NCBI RefSeq assembly: GCF_000372725.1
Contig: NW_005200197.1
Coordinates: forward strand, 25,160-89,159
Length of the DNA: 64,000 nucleotides
Direction of reading: 5' to 3'
Source: Emiliania huxleyi CCMP1516
Lineage: Eukaryota; Haptophyta; Isochrysidales; Noelaerhabdaceae
Shown here: piece after piece, positions 1-8,693 of the stretch
Layout of the letters: every line of letters begins with the position of its first letter
How positions within the stretch are numbered: position 1 is the first letter of the stretch
Program-made: the position numbers and the translations under genes
Notes under the pieces: generated by a model
Seen by the model: only the letters and a program-made list of their open reading frames with translations
Told to the model about the DNA's origin: nothing
The model's database searches: none

Positions 1-35
1 GGTTTTGGAAAGTTTTGGGGAAAACGGCCGCCCCT

Positions 36-150
36 TGGCCCGCCCCTTGGCCCGCCCCTCAACCCGCCCCTTGGCCCGCCCCTCGGCCCGCCCCTTGGCC
101 CGCCCCTTGGCCCGCCCCTTGGCCCGCCCCTGGGCCCGCCCCTTAACCCG
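36..150. repeat. intronic 12-bp-type minisatellite
   Basis: Tandem copies of CCGCCCCTTGGC with small variants fill the intron just upstream of the MBOAT exon, followed by a C-run (160-177) and a pyrimidine tract before the acceptor AG. The long ORF across it is only the repeat translated. Confidence 0.7.
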
Positions 151-194
151 GGGAAAGGGCCCCCCCCCCCCCCCTCCTCCTCCCCCTCGCCGAG

Positions 195-716
195 GTGCAC
201 CGCTTTCTCCGCGCCTACGTCCACACCCGGCTGCAGCTGCCCTCCCGCCCCGCCCGCCGGCTGGGCGCCTTTGCCGTCTCCGCCTTCTGGCACGGGATGC
301 ACGCCGGCTACTACCTCTTCTTCGCCGGCCTCTTCGCGATGGTGCTCGTCGAGCGCCTCGTCCGAGCCGCCGCGGCAGCGGCGCGCCGCCGCCCGAACTG
401 CTGCGCCCGAACTGCGCTCCCGAACCCTCGCTGCTCCTCGCTCACGCAGCCGTGCGGCCCGCAGGCGCGGCTGCCCGACCGCAGCACATGGCCAGCCGCA
501 CCGAGGCTCGCTTGCGGCGTGCTGCAGCAATGGTGGACGATGGCGACGCTCACTTTCTTCGGCGCCGCTTTCAACCGGCGCGGCTGGAGCGAGACGCTCC
601 AAGTGTGGGTGGCGGTGGAAAACTATGGCTTCTGGCTGCTGGCGCTGCCGGGGGGTGGGGCGGCGCTGATGCTCCTGCTCACGAAAGCAACCGGCTCAAA
701 ACGAAAAGCCCCGTGA
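195..716 (+). CDS. MBOAT-family O-acyltransferase, 3' end only
   Basis: Membrane-bound O-acyltransferases move acyl chains onto lysophospholipids or other lipids in the ER membrane. The exon opens after an AG at 193-194 (GAG|GTGCACCGC) and reads to a stop at 714-716. The motif SAFWHGMHAGYYLFF is the family's active-site block, with the invariant His at codon 291-293, followed by a hydrophobic segment ending LVERLVR. A second hydrophobic stretch (VENYGFWLLAL) lies near the C terminus. The Arg/Pro-rich middle (about 370-520) is in frame but unlike the family and may be an unresolved intron. The 5' part lies off the window or in the repeats upstream. MBOAT assignment is firm; the subfamily (LPCAT/MBOAT7-like) is inference. 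Confidence 0.75.
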   Translation: MHRFLRAYVHTRLQLPSRPARRLGAFAVSAFWHGMHAGYYLFFAGLFAMVLVERLVRAAAAAARRRPNCCARTALPNPRCSSLTQPCGPQARLPDRSTWPAAPRLACGVLQQWWTMATLTFFGAAFNRRGWSETLQVWVAVENYGFWLLALPGGGAALMLLLTKATGSKRKAP

Positions 717-734
717 TGTCTCGGCGCGCAGCGT

Positions 735-1248
735 GTGGCGGTTCATGTGTGCTTTCCAGCTACGGAGTACGGTATCTCTCTCGGAGGCTCTCGCGCGTGG
801 GGGTGTCCACTCCCTGGGTCTCCCTGTCCCTCTGCGGGCGCCGAGATAAGTGTGCGCCGATCAATTTTTTTCTCGCGGCATATCTTTTCCGTCGTCTTCC
901 GCGAGCATCGCGCAGCGGGGGGCGGGGATACAGCACAGGACTCTGGCGCGTCACGAGGACTCACATTGCACCGCGCTTCTCGCTACTAGTGTAGAATTGG
1001 AGACTGCCAACTGACGGACGGCTCACAGGATCCCCACCAAATCCGATGAATCCAAGAGACGTGGCAGCTCGACCGGAGCAAAATCTCGACCTGCTAGAAC
1101 CGACTCGTGCGGTCGCCCTTGCTTCAGAAGTCGATCAGAGGAGCAGATGCGGGGGGCTCAGCGTCGCCGGGCGGGCTGCCCTCAGGGGACGCCTCCTCCG
1201 GCACTTTTGCCGACTCAGTCGCCTACAGACAGACCCGCATCCCATCCG
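735..1248. other. intergenic, no gene seen
   Basis: Between two convergent genes. I see no conserved coding segment, RNA gene or repeat here. Short ORFs on both strands lack recognisable content. Confidence 0.5.
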
Positions 1249-2844
1249 TCACGTCTCCGCTCCTCTGTCCGAAATCGCCGCCGCCTCCGCCGCCTCCGCC
1301 GCCGCCTCCTCCTTCTCAGCGGCGCGTTTGGCCTCCTCCGCCGCCCTCGCCGCCTTCGCTTCGGCAGCCAACCGCGCAGCTTCGGCCGCCGCCTCCTCCT
1401 TTGCTGCTTGTGCCTCTGCTGCTTGTGCCGCGGCCGCAGCCTCCTCCTCCACCCTCGCCGCCTCCGCAGCCGCCGCCGCCTCCTTTGACGCCTTGGTCGC
1501 AGCCTCCTCCTCCGCCACCCTCGCTGCCTCCGCCGTCGCCGCCGTCTCCGCCGCCGCTCTCTCCTCCGCCGCCTTGGCCGCACCCGCCGCCTCCTCCTCC
1601 GCCGCCGCCTTCTCCGCTGCCACGACCTCCGCTGCCGCCGCCGCAGCCTCCACCTCCGCCACCCTCACCGCCTCCGCCGCCTCCGCCTCGGGCGTCGCCT
1701 CCGCCACCCTTGCCTTGGGCGCTGCCGCCGCCTCGAGACCGACCTCCGGCTTTACCGCGGCCTCCTGCTGCTCCTCCGCCTCCGCGCCCCCGCCTTCGCT
1801 GCCCTCCGCCGCCTTCGCTGCCTGCCCTCCCGCGCCTCCCGGCCGCAAGAAGCTGAAATCGGCGGCGCGTGGAGTGCTGCCCTCGCCCGCAGAGGCCGCC
1901 ATGCTGGCCGCCGCGGCAGCCTTGACGCTCTCCGCCGCCGACCGCGCCTTGGTCGCGACGCCCGAGAGCCAGCTGCCCGCCTGCCGCAGGTCTGGCCGCC
2001 ACGACGCCTCGGCGGGAGCGCCGTCGGCGGGAGCGCCGGAGGAGGGCTCGCTCGCGAGGCCGCCGCCCGCCTGGCTGCGCGTGCGGAAGGAGCCGAAGAC
2101 GCTGCGGCGAGGGGAGACGCCGCGCGGCGACTCGGCCGCCGCCGCCGCCGCCGCCGCCGCGCGCGCGCGCTCGGCGGCGGCGGCGGACGCCTCGCGCGCG
2201 CGCTCGGCGGCGGCGGCGCTCGCCTTTGCGGCCGCCGAGAGGGCTGCGCCGGCCGCGCCGGCCACCTTGAGGGCGACGCGCCGCGCCTGCTCGATGGCTG
2301 CGGTCTGGCTCCCGGCCGGCTCGAGGGGGAGGGCGGTGAGCCCCTTGGACTGGCACCAGCCGTCGTAGCCCTCAAACCGGAACGCCGAGAGGAACTGCTG
2401 CATCGCCGGAAGCGAGTCGGGGCGCAGGTCGGCCGCGCCGCCGGCGAGCAGGGTGAGCAGCGCGGTCGGAGACGCGGTGAAGGTGCAGGCTGGCGCAGAC
2501 GGCCGCTGCGCCGCGCCCTCGATGGGCGCCACTTCGATAAAGTGCTCTCCGGGCCCGACAGGCACGAAGGAGATGCGCGCCTCGGAGAAGCCCTCCACCG
2601 CCAGGACGTAGTCGAAGCGGCGCTGATCGCCGCTTGCCTTGTCGAAGAAGGAGACGCGGTGGGCGCCACAGAAGGCCTCCAGCAAAAATCCGCAGTGCTC
2701 CACCACGCCCTCTCGGGCGAGGATCCCGTCGGCGAACGGAGGCGGCATCGCGCCTGGCAAGCCGCCGCCGAGGTCGAGCGAGTCGAAGAAGGGCGTCTCC
2801 GCCGACTGCGGCCGCGTCGCGGCCACAGGGGCTGGGGTGACCAT
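1249..2844 (-). CDS. Ala/Glu-rich coiled-coil protein, function unknown
   Basis: The open frame could start further out, but the first convincing ATG is at 2844 (MVTPAPVAATRP); the stretch above it reads as Arg/Ser-rich junk. Residues 1-170 are mixed, globular-looking sequence (for example GVVEHCGFLLEAFCGAHRV, then FDYVLAVEGFSEARISFVPV). The last 330 or so residues are Ala/Glu/Arg-rich heptad-like repeats (AAEERA, EAARVAEEEAA) predicted to form a long helix or coiled coil, ending ISDRGAET. I do not recognise the N-terminal domain. The antisense GCC/TCC-rich strand gives long proline- and serine-rich shadow frames. An unrecognised intron inside the Ala-rich part cannot be excluded. Confidence 0.55.
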   Translation of the reverse strand: MVTPAPVAATRPQSAETPFFDSLDLGGGLPGAMPPPFADGILAREGVVEHCGFLLEAFCGAHRVSFFDKASGDQRRFDYVLAVEGFSEARISFVPVGPGEHFIEVAPIEGAAQRPSAPACTFTASPTALLTLLAGGAADLRPDSLPAMQQFLSAFRFEGYDGWCQSKGLTALPLEPAGSQTAAIEQARRVALKVAGAAGAALSAAAKASAAAAERAREASAAAAERARAAAAAAAAAESPRGVSPRRSVFGSFRTRSQAGGGLASEPSSGAPADGAPAEASWRPDLRQAGSWLSGVATKARSAAESVKAAAAASMAASAGEGSTPRAADFSFLRPGGAGGQAAKAAEGSEGGGAEAEEQQEAAVKPEVGLEAAAAPKARVAEATPEAEAAEAVRVAEVEAAAAAAEVVAAEKAAAEEEAAGAAKAAEERAAAETAATAEAARVAEEEAATKASKEAAAAAEAARVEEEAAAAAQAAEAQAAKEEAAAEAARLAAEAKAARAAEEAKRAAEKEEAAAEAAEAAAISDRGAET

Positions 2845-3058
2845 ACACAAGCTGGTTGTCTCGCTGGCCGATGCTGTTTTTTTTGCCGCTTGGAGGCGCC
2901 TGCCTCGGCCAAGCTGTCTTCGGGCTTTCCCTCGGTAGCGGAGAGGGGTTCTGCTGCAGGAGGACTTGCGTTGCCACCTCCAGACATGCCGCGCTGGTGT
3001 CCAGTCCGAGCCTGTCACCGACATGTGCGAGATGGCGGGGAACCACTCTCCACTGCAC

Positions 3059-3173
3059 AGAGAGAGATTTTAGAAAACCAACAAGAAATCACGACTCTCA
3101 CAGTGATTTGGGCTTGGCAGCTTGTCAGCCCTCAGCCGAAGCTGGGGCCGGTCCCGTAGCCGAGAGAGCCCCA
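3059..3173 (+). repeat. dispersed AGAGAGATTT element, copy 1
   Basis: A segment of about 113 bp starts GAGAGAGATTTTAG and ends CCGTAGCCGAGAGAGCCC. It is about 97% identical to 3548-3661 in the same orientation. Imperfect copies of CCACTCTC..CCACTGCA flank it (3042-3056 and 3170-3188), possibly a target duplication. Its first 50 bp resemble the shorter element at 4499-4552. Confidence 0.6.
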
Positions 3174-3547
3174 CTCTCTTCCACTGCAGTCGCGATCTTG
3201 TTCATTCACTACGAAATCAAGGTGCCTGCGCACAAAGACGAGAGAGAGACAGAGACTGAGGCAGGCTGGGCAGGGCTCGGTCGGCGGCACCACGGCGGAT
3301 GCTGTGCGCCAATTATTGCAAAATATCTCTCTCACCAAACCTTGCTCAAGGTTCCGTGTTGTTGTGGGTGCAAAGTAAAAGAAAGAGCGCGGCCACACAC
3401 AAGGACAAGCAAACACACACAGGAGAAGAAGAGACGAAGAAGAGACTCACACAGGGCCGAAGAGAAGAGAATCTCAGAGGGCCCGCTCGTCGCATGCGAC
3501 CGGCAAAGGCTGGGTGGGTCAAGAGAGAGCACAAGAGGAGCACTTGG

Positions 3548-3661
3548 AGAGAGAGATTTGAGAAAACCAACAAGAAATCACGACTCTCACAGTGATTTGG
3601 GCTCGGCAGCTTGTCAGCCCTCAGCCGAAGCTGGGGCCGGTCCCGTAGCCGAGAGAGCCCG
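3548..3661 (+). repeat. dispersed AGAGAGATTT element, copy 2
   Basis: Second copy of the 3059-3173 element, with a few substitutions (GATTTGAG, GGGCTCGG). I see no clear flanking duplication. The 370 bp between the copies hold no recognised gene. Confidence 0.6.
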
Positions 3662-3723
3662 CGCCGATGAGTTCGACGCGGTCGGGGGGCCTTGCGGAGA
3701 GGTCAGCGAGATGGCGATCGCTG

Positions 3724-3779
3724 TACTTCATGGCGCCCTCAAAGTGGGGCTTACTTCATGGCGCCCTCAAAGTGGGGCT
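3724..3779. repeat. perfect 28-bp tandem duplication
   Basis: 3724-3751 and 3752-3779 are identical, with nothing inserted between. It interrupts the minus-strand frame at 3751-4065. Confidence 0.9.
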
Positions 3780-4065
3780 GGCTGACAAGCCAGAGGTCGA
3801 TACTCTGGACGACCCATAGGATGCCACGAATGCCTGGAGGAGAGGGAGGCGAGGCCAGAGGCAGGCTCAGCTGCTCTCGGGTGATCTCGGTTTGGTGGCC
3901 GAAGGACCCGATGGTCCTGTCACATTCGCGTTCCGAGTCGTGGGGGTAGAAGAATTCGAGTAGAAATCGAGTCAGCACTTCCTTGTAGTACAGCGGACCG
4001 CCAGGCTCGCCGGCAGCATCCGCAGGGAGGCAGCATATGAGGCACCAGTCTTCTGGAGAGCTCAA
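3751..4065 (-). CDS. possible coding fragment, unknown
   Basis: A 104-codon open frame with non-repetitive, protein-like composition (YKEVLTRFLLEFFYPHDSE, ILWVVQSIDLWLVSQPHFEG) in a window where most frames are Arg/Pro-rich. It stops at TAA inside a perfect 28-bp tandem duplication (3724-3779). With one copy removed the frame would run on for at least 30 further codons (AMKYSDRHLADLSARPPD). It may be a gene broken by the duplication or an exon of a larger gene. Homology unknown. Confidence 0.25.
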   Translation of the reverse strand: MSSPEDWCLICCLPADAAGEPGGPLYYKEVLTRFLLEFFYPHDSERECDRTIGSFGHQTEITREQLSLPLASPPSPPGIRGILWVVQSIDLWLVSQPHFEGAMK

Positions 4066-4373
4066 CAGCTGCAGCCGCGATGGTAGAGTCGGCCGGTTCG
4101 AGCGAGCAGCTTTTGGCTGCGGGATCGAATCGCGGAAGGCTCATGCCCTCGCGGAGCGACGCGGGTCGCGCGGCGCGCGCGTGTGCGAAATGCGACAACA
4201 GACGACAGACGAGAGGCGCCTGAGCGCTGTACGACTGAACGACCGTCGCCGCAATCGCCACCGCCGCCATTTTGACGAGCAGCGCGAGCGCGCTCGTCGG
4301 CGGCCAGCCGTCGCGGGCCGGGCCGAGCCCCGCCTCAACCGGCCGCGCCGCCGCAGCAGGCCGGGAGGCCCGA

Positions 4374-5395
4374 ATGGCGGCCGACCAGCTGATTTTGATC
4401 CCTCTTGAGTACAAGGGACAGTACTACGACGCGCTCCATGTCAAGAACGGAAACGTCGATAATTTGTCGAAAGCCAGGCAGGGCGGCATCGCGCCCGAGA
4501 GAGAGATTTTTAGCAATACCAAACAACTCTAACACTCACACGTCATTTGTTTGCGCCCGACCAACCTAGGAATCCTAATCATCTACAACTCCTACAAGGA
4601 GCTGGCAGCCTGGGTGCCGTCGCCCGCACCGACTTCGGCACAGCCTCTGGCAGCGCCCCCCCCGCTAGCCCCCCTCGGCGTCGCCCAGCACCAGGGCCTA
4701 CTGATCACTGAACTTCCTGTTGTGAACAGACGCCGTCTGCTCCGAACGCCGAACGTCGGCGAAGACCCGCAGACCACCAACATGGGAGAGGACGACGTCA
4801 CCAAGGAGGAGCACGCGAGTTCGGACCTGGCCGACCTGGAGGCGCGCCGGCCTCCCCGCCTCGGCTGCACTCGCGGCCCTCCCCTCCCCGCAAAGCGCAT
4901 CTGGGAGCGCATCGGTCACGCGGAGATGCGATCCAGTCACGCGGGCAGGCAGCCAGCCTGACGCGCCGTCCCTCCGCAGGCCTGCAAGAAGCAGTCGGAG
5001 CGCGAGCTCCAGGAGTCGATCGAGATGTGCGCTCGGACCGACGTAGAAAACGGCATGTGAGAGAGAGGGTGTAACATGTTGTTGCCGTTTTCCGCATCAG
5101 GCTGAAGATTGTGCGCGACCCGGGCATCGACTGGGGAGACAAGAAGCGGACCATGGACCAGGTCATCGAGCGGCGCGCCTCGGCGGGGCGGCAGCTGGAG
5201 GCGCTGGAGAAGCAGGGCGCACAGCTCGCGTCGGCCGTGCTCGCCAAGCAGAGGCAGCTCGTCCGCATCGGCCGCGAGACGATGGAGCTCTCCCTCTGCC
5301 GCGCGGAGGTGGACGAGATGATCGACCTCACGCGCAAGTCGATCAACCAGATGAACTCGGCGATGCAGCAGGTGCACTTCGGCGGGGCCATGTGA
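4374..5395 (+). CDS. small helical/coiled-coil protein, multi-exon, unknown
   Basis: The ATG at 4374 gives MAADQLILIPLEYKGQYYDA. Later exons are near 4570-4614 (GILIIYNSYKELA), 4980-5056 (ACKKQSERELQESIEMCA) and 5101-5395 (LKIVRDPGIDWGDKKRTMDQ through QQVHFGGAM and stop). The 4980-5056/5101-5395 junction is secure: GT donor, 44-nt intron, frame kept over 372 nt. The first junction is uncertain because a 54-bp element with an 8-bp target duplication sits in that intron; a GC donor at 4483 with the acceptor at 4569 fits the phase. The C-terminal half is a long amphipathic helix with heptad spacing (ASAGRQLEALEKQGAQL). I do not recognise the family. Confidence 0.55.
4499..4552 (+). mobile_element. 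54-bp introner-like insertion with 8-bp TSD
   Basis: GCGCCCGA at 4491-4498 is repeated at 4553-4560 and brackets a 54-bp insert beginning GAGAGAGATTTTTAGCAA. The same sequence occurs in reverse complement at about 52293-52342. It lies inside an intron or 5' exon junction of the 4374 gene. The short size, 8-bp target duplication and location match the general description of introner elements in other algae; that assignment is inference. Confidence 0.7.
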
Positions 5396-5910
5396 GGGGA
5401 CCAATAATGATACGCTCTCCCCCGCCGGGGCGTCACCTCAACGCATGGCCAAATAAGTCAAACGGACGAGGCGGAGGCGGGGGCCACTCGCTCAAGCAAA
5501 GCCACAGGCACACGCACACGGGAGGGGAGGGCGGGAGGAGCGGAGGGGCGCGGTGTGGCCCCCCGCCGGAGTGCGTGTGACTGAGGCTGTTGGGGTTCCT
5601 GGCACTTGTGGCGCGGCGCGCGGCGGCGCTCTGGCGGGGGGGACTATGGTGGTGATTTCTGTGCGCCGAATTGGCGGTATGACATTTACGGTATGAAATG
5701 ATGATTGATGTGTCGTGCACACGAGCCTCGACGCTCGAGCGATATCCACTCCCGGGCACGGCCGTGGACGGCGTACTACGGGGCTCGCCGAGGAGCGCGA
5801 GGTCGCTGGCCAGCCCCCGCACCCCTCCTCTGCCGCGTGCCGGGCTGCCGGGATTGGTGCGAGGCGGAAGGCGCGTGGTGCTGGCTTCACGTGGCGCGAG
5901 AGAGGCCGGT
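5396..5910. other. intergenic, no gene seen
   Basis: Lies between the stop of the plus-strand coiled-coil gene and the stop of the minus-strand SET gene, so it holds two 3' ends. No conserved coding segment is visible; there is a short GT/TG-rich stretch near 5610-5700. Confidence 0.4.
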
Positions 5911-7696
5911 TCAACGCAGCCAGCGACGGCAGCGCGGCGCGCCGCACTGGCACTCGATCTTGTGGCCCGCCTGCTCGTCCTTGTCGTACTTGTAGTCGAA
6001 GGTGAGCTCCTCGTACGCCTCGATCCTCCGGACGGCGAAGAAAGCGATCCGCGGCAGCGATGGCGACGGGTGGTCCACCCAGACCGAGTGCGGCCGCAGG
6101 TTCGGCTCGCAGCAGTGGTTGAGGAAGCGCGCGACGCCGCACGAGTCGTTGGCGTCGATCGTGTACTCGTTGTCTGCCCCTGCGCCGCCGCAGGGGAGGG
6201 GGCGGGTCGGGGCAGCAGCTGCCGCAGCGGCGCCTCCTCTCCCCTCGAGGGACTGACGCGAGACTCGCTCCCTGGCGCGCGCGGGCACAAGTATTGCGGG
6301 CGGGTGCGGTGTGGCAATCACCCGCCACGTCGAGGTCGAAGAGGGTCGAGAAGCCCTGCGCGTCGTAGATGACGCCGCGCCGCTCCGCCTCCTCGGACGC
6401 GATGATCTCGCCCGTGTACTCGCACACGAACCTGTATAACATAATGTCATAATATTAATATAAACAATACTTAAATGTCTGATCTCGCCCGTGCACTCGC
6501 ACACGAACCGGCCCTCCTCGATCGGCTCGAGCGGCCGGACAGCCCACCCCTTGTGCAGCGTCTTGAAGACCTGCGGCGGGGCGGCGCGCTGGCGTGGAGC
6601 AAGGGGCGCGGGCCAGGGGAGGCGGGTCCGGGCGCACGGCTGCACGGCTGCAGGCAGGGGAGGCGGGTCCGGGCGCACGGCTGCACGGCTGCAGGCAGGG
6701 GAGGCGGGTCCGGGCGCACGGCTGCACGGCTGCAGGCAGGGGAGGCGGGTCCGGGCGCACGGCTGCACGGCTGCAGGCAGGGGAGGCGGGTCCGGGCGCA
6801 CGGCTGCACGGCTGCAGGCAGGGGAGGCGGGTCCGGGCGCACGGCTGCAGGCAGGGGAGGCGGGTCCGGGCGCACGGCTGCACGGCTGCAGGCAGGGGAG
6901 GCGGGTCCGGGCGCACGGCTGCAGGCAGGGGAGGCGGGTCCGGGCGCACGGCTGCACGGCTGCAGGTAGGGGAGGCGGGTCCGGGCGCACGGCTCGCCTG
7001 CAGCCGCACGCACACCCCGCGCTGCACGATGCGGTTCCGGCAGTCGACCCCTACGCTCCAACCGCACAAGACCTCGCCTCTCTCTGCGTCAGGGGCGGCC
7101 TCGCCTGCAGCCCGGCCGGCGCCGCAAGCGCAAGCCGAGTTGCACTCGTACAGCAGCGCGTCCGGCGCGGCCCGCAGTAGACCGCCCGGCCCATACGCAA
7201 AGCGCGCGCCGCCGTGCCCCATGGCGGTGCCTTGCTCGCGCGCGCACAAGCAGCAGCCGGACTCGCACTCGCCCGCGCACCCCGTGAGGAACCCGGGCTG
7301 CGCCTCGATCTCCACCGTGCCGCCGCAGCCGTCCGCGCCGCCGACGCACGCGTGCAGGTACGAGATGCTCGGCAGCGGCTCCGAGTCGAGCTCGTTGATG
7401 GCGGAGACGGGCACGCGGTGCTGGCCCGGCCGAGGCCGCCCGCCGGGGACCTCGTGCGTGATGTCGTCGATCTGGAAGAAGACGCAAGGCTCGCCGCACG
7501 CCTCGCCGCCTCTTGGCTCGCCCCAACCGCCGCCGCGTGGCCCGGCGCAACAGGGCTTGCAGACGTCGCCGGCTGAGGCAACGCGACGAGGCTCGGCCAA
7601 TGCTCGCCTCTGCTGCCTCGCCTCGAGAGCTTTGAGGTGCGCGCGGAGCGGTGCGGGGAGCTCGGGCCCGCAATCGAGCGAGAGCAGGTCCCACGC
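5911..7696 (-). CDS. SET-domain histone-lysine methyltransferase (SUV39/SUVH-like)
   Basis: This enzyme class methylates histone H3 lysine 9 using S-adenosylmethionine. Exons, all phase-checked: 7696-6998, 6570-6509, 6431-6322, 6173-5911. The first carries [15 protein letters not shown] and a Cys-rich pre-SET ([15 protein letters not shown], several spaced Cys, then [10 protein letters not shown] and CRNRIVQRG). The SET core follows: [52 protein letters not shown], then a post-[15 protein letters not shown]. Introns: 6571-6997 (GC donor, filled by a 42-bp minisatellite), 6432-6508 (GT, exon-duplication type) and 6174-6321 (GT). A further 70-nt GC-AG intron may split CACG and DCRNR. No start codon lies in the first exon; its acceptor at 7697 probably joins the upstream HTH/SANT gene. 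Confidence 0.85.
6627..6984. repeat. 42-bp minisatellite inside SET-gene intron
   Basis: About eight tandem copies, some shortened to 30 bp, of a unit containing GGAGGCGGGTCCGGGCGCAC and GGCTGCACGGCTGCAGGCA. It occupies most of the 427-bp GC-AG intron 6571-6997. Every unit carries CTGCAGGCA, itself a potential GC donor (CTGCAG|gc) or acceptor. Confidence 0.85.
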
Positions 7697-7712
7697 CTAT
7701 AGCCGGGTCGGG

Positions 7713-7890
7713 GGGCTAGGGTCGGGGGGTCGGGGGGCTAGGGTCGGGGGGTCGGGGGGCTAGGGTCGGGGGGTCGGGGGGCTAGGGTCGGGGGGTCGGG
7801 GGGTCGGGGGGTCGGGGGGTCGGGGGGTCGGGGGGTCGGGGGGTCGGGGGGTCGGGGGGTCGGGGGGCTAGGGTCGGGGGTCGGGGCTAG
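7713..7890. repeat. G-rich tandem repeat (GGGGGTC / GGGCTAGGGTC)
   Basis: Runs of GTCGGGGG, four times interrupted by GCTAGGGTC. The G-strand could form quadruplexes. Lies in the presumed intron 7697-8678. Confidence 0.8.
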
Positions 7891-7980
7891 GGTGAGGGCT
7901 AGCCTCGCTGGGCGGGCGCACACGCGGTGCGGTGCGGGAGGGGTGGGGGTGGGGTGGGGTGGGTGGGGGGGGGCGTGTGC

Positions 7981-8693
7981 GCCTCGGCGGGCAAGCCTCT
8001 AGCTAGGGTTAGGGCTAGCAAGCTAGGATCAGGGTTAGGCCTCGGCGGGCAAGCCTCTAGCTAGGGTTAGGGCTAGCAAGCTAGGATGAGGGTTAGGCCT
8101 CGGCGGGCAAGCCTCTAGCTAGGGTTGAGGCTAGCAAGCTAGGGTGAGGGTTAGGCCTCGGCGGGCAAGCCTCTAGCTAGGGTTAGGGCTAGCAAGCTAG
8201 GATCAGGGTTAGGCCTCGGCGGGCAAGCCTCTAGCTAGGGTTAGGGCTAGCAAGCTAGGATCAGGGTTAGGCCTCGGCGGGCAAGCCTCTAGCTAGGGTT
8301 AGGGCTAGCAAGCTAGGATCAGGGTTAGGCCTCGGCGGGCAAGCCTCTAGCTAGGGTTAGGGCTAGCAAGCTAGGATCAGGGTTAGGCCTCGGCGGGCAA
8401 GCCTCTAGCTAGGGTTAGGGCTAGCAAGCTAGGATCAGGGTTAGGCCTCGGCGGGCAAGCCTCTAGCTAGGGTTAGGGCTAGCAAGCTAGGATCAGGGTT
8501 AGGCCTCGGCGGGCAAGCCTCTAGCTAGGGTTAGGGCTAGCAAGCTAGGATCAGGGTTAGGCCTCGGCGGGCAAGCCTCTAGCTAGGGTTAGGGCTAGCA
8601 AGCTAGGATCAGGGTTAGGCCTCGGCGGGCAAGCCTCTAGCTAGGGTTAGGGCTAGCAAGCTAGGGTGAGGGCTAGGCCTCGGCGGGCAAGCC
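7981..8693. repeat. 58-bp tandem array, 12 full copies plus a 17-bp partial
   Basis: Units start at 7981, 8039, 8097 and so on every 58 bp to 8619, with a partial copy at 8677-8693. Each unit is 17 nt (GCCTCGGCGGGCAAGCC) plus 41 nt rich in TTAGGG-like motifs (AGGGTTAGGGCTAG, AGGGTTAG). The 17-nt part equals the end of the minus-strand coding exon at 8862-8679, including its GAG|GC boundary. Unit length is invariant, with only a few substitutions. Confidence 0.95.

Noticed and set aside
1046-2368. Long plus-strand Ala/Ser-rich and Pro-rich frames opposite the coiled-coil gene
   Set aside because: Antisense of GCC/TCC-rich coding sequence; composition is pure shadow with no domain content.
6508-6570. 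SET-domain frame read through the intron ([11 protein letters not shown]...)
   Set aside because: The read-through frame leaves the SET consensus immediately; splicing to 6431 restores [13 protein letters not shown].
7981-8693. CRISPR-like regular array
   Set aside because: The whole 58-bp unit is repeated; there are no unique spacers, and the genome is eukaryotic.
7713-8693. Chromosome end (true telomere)
   Set aside because: TTAGGG-like motifs are interspersed with unique sequence and coding exons lie on both sides, so it is interstitial.
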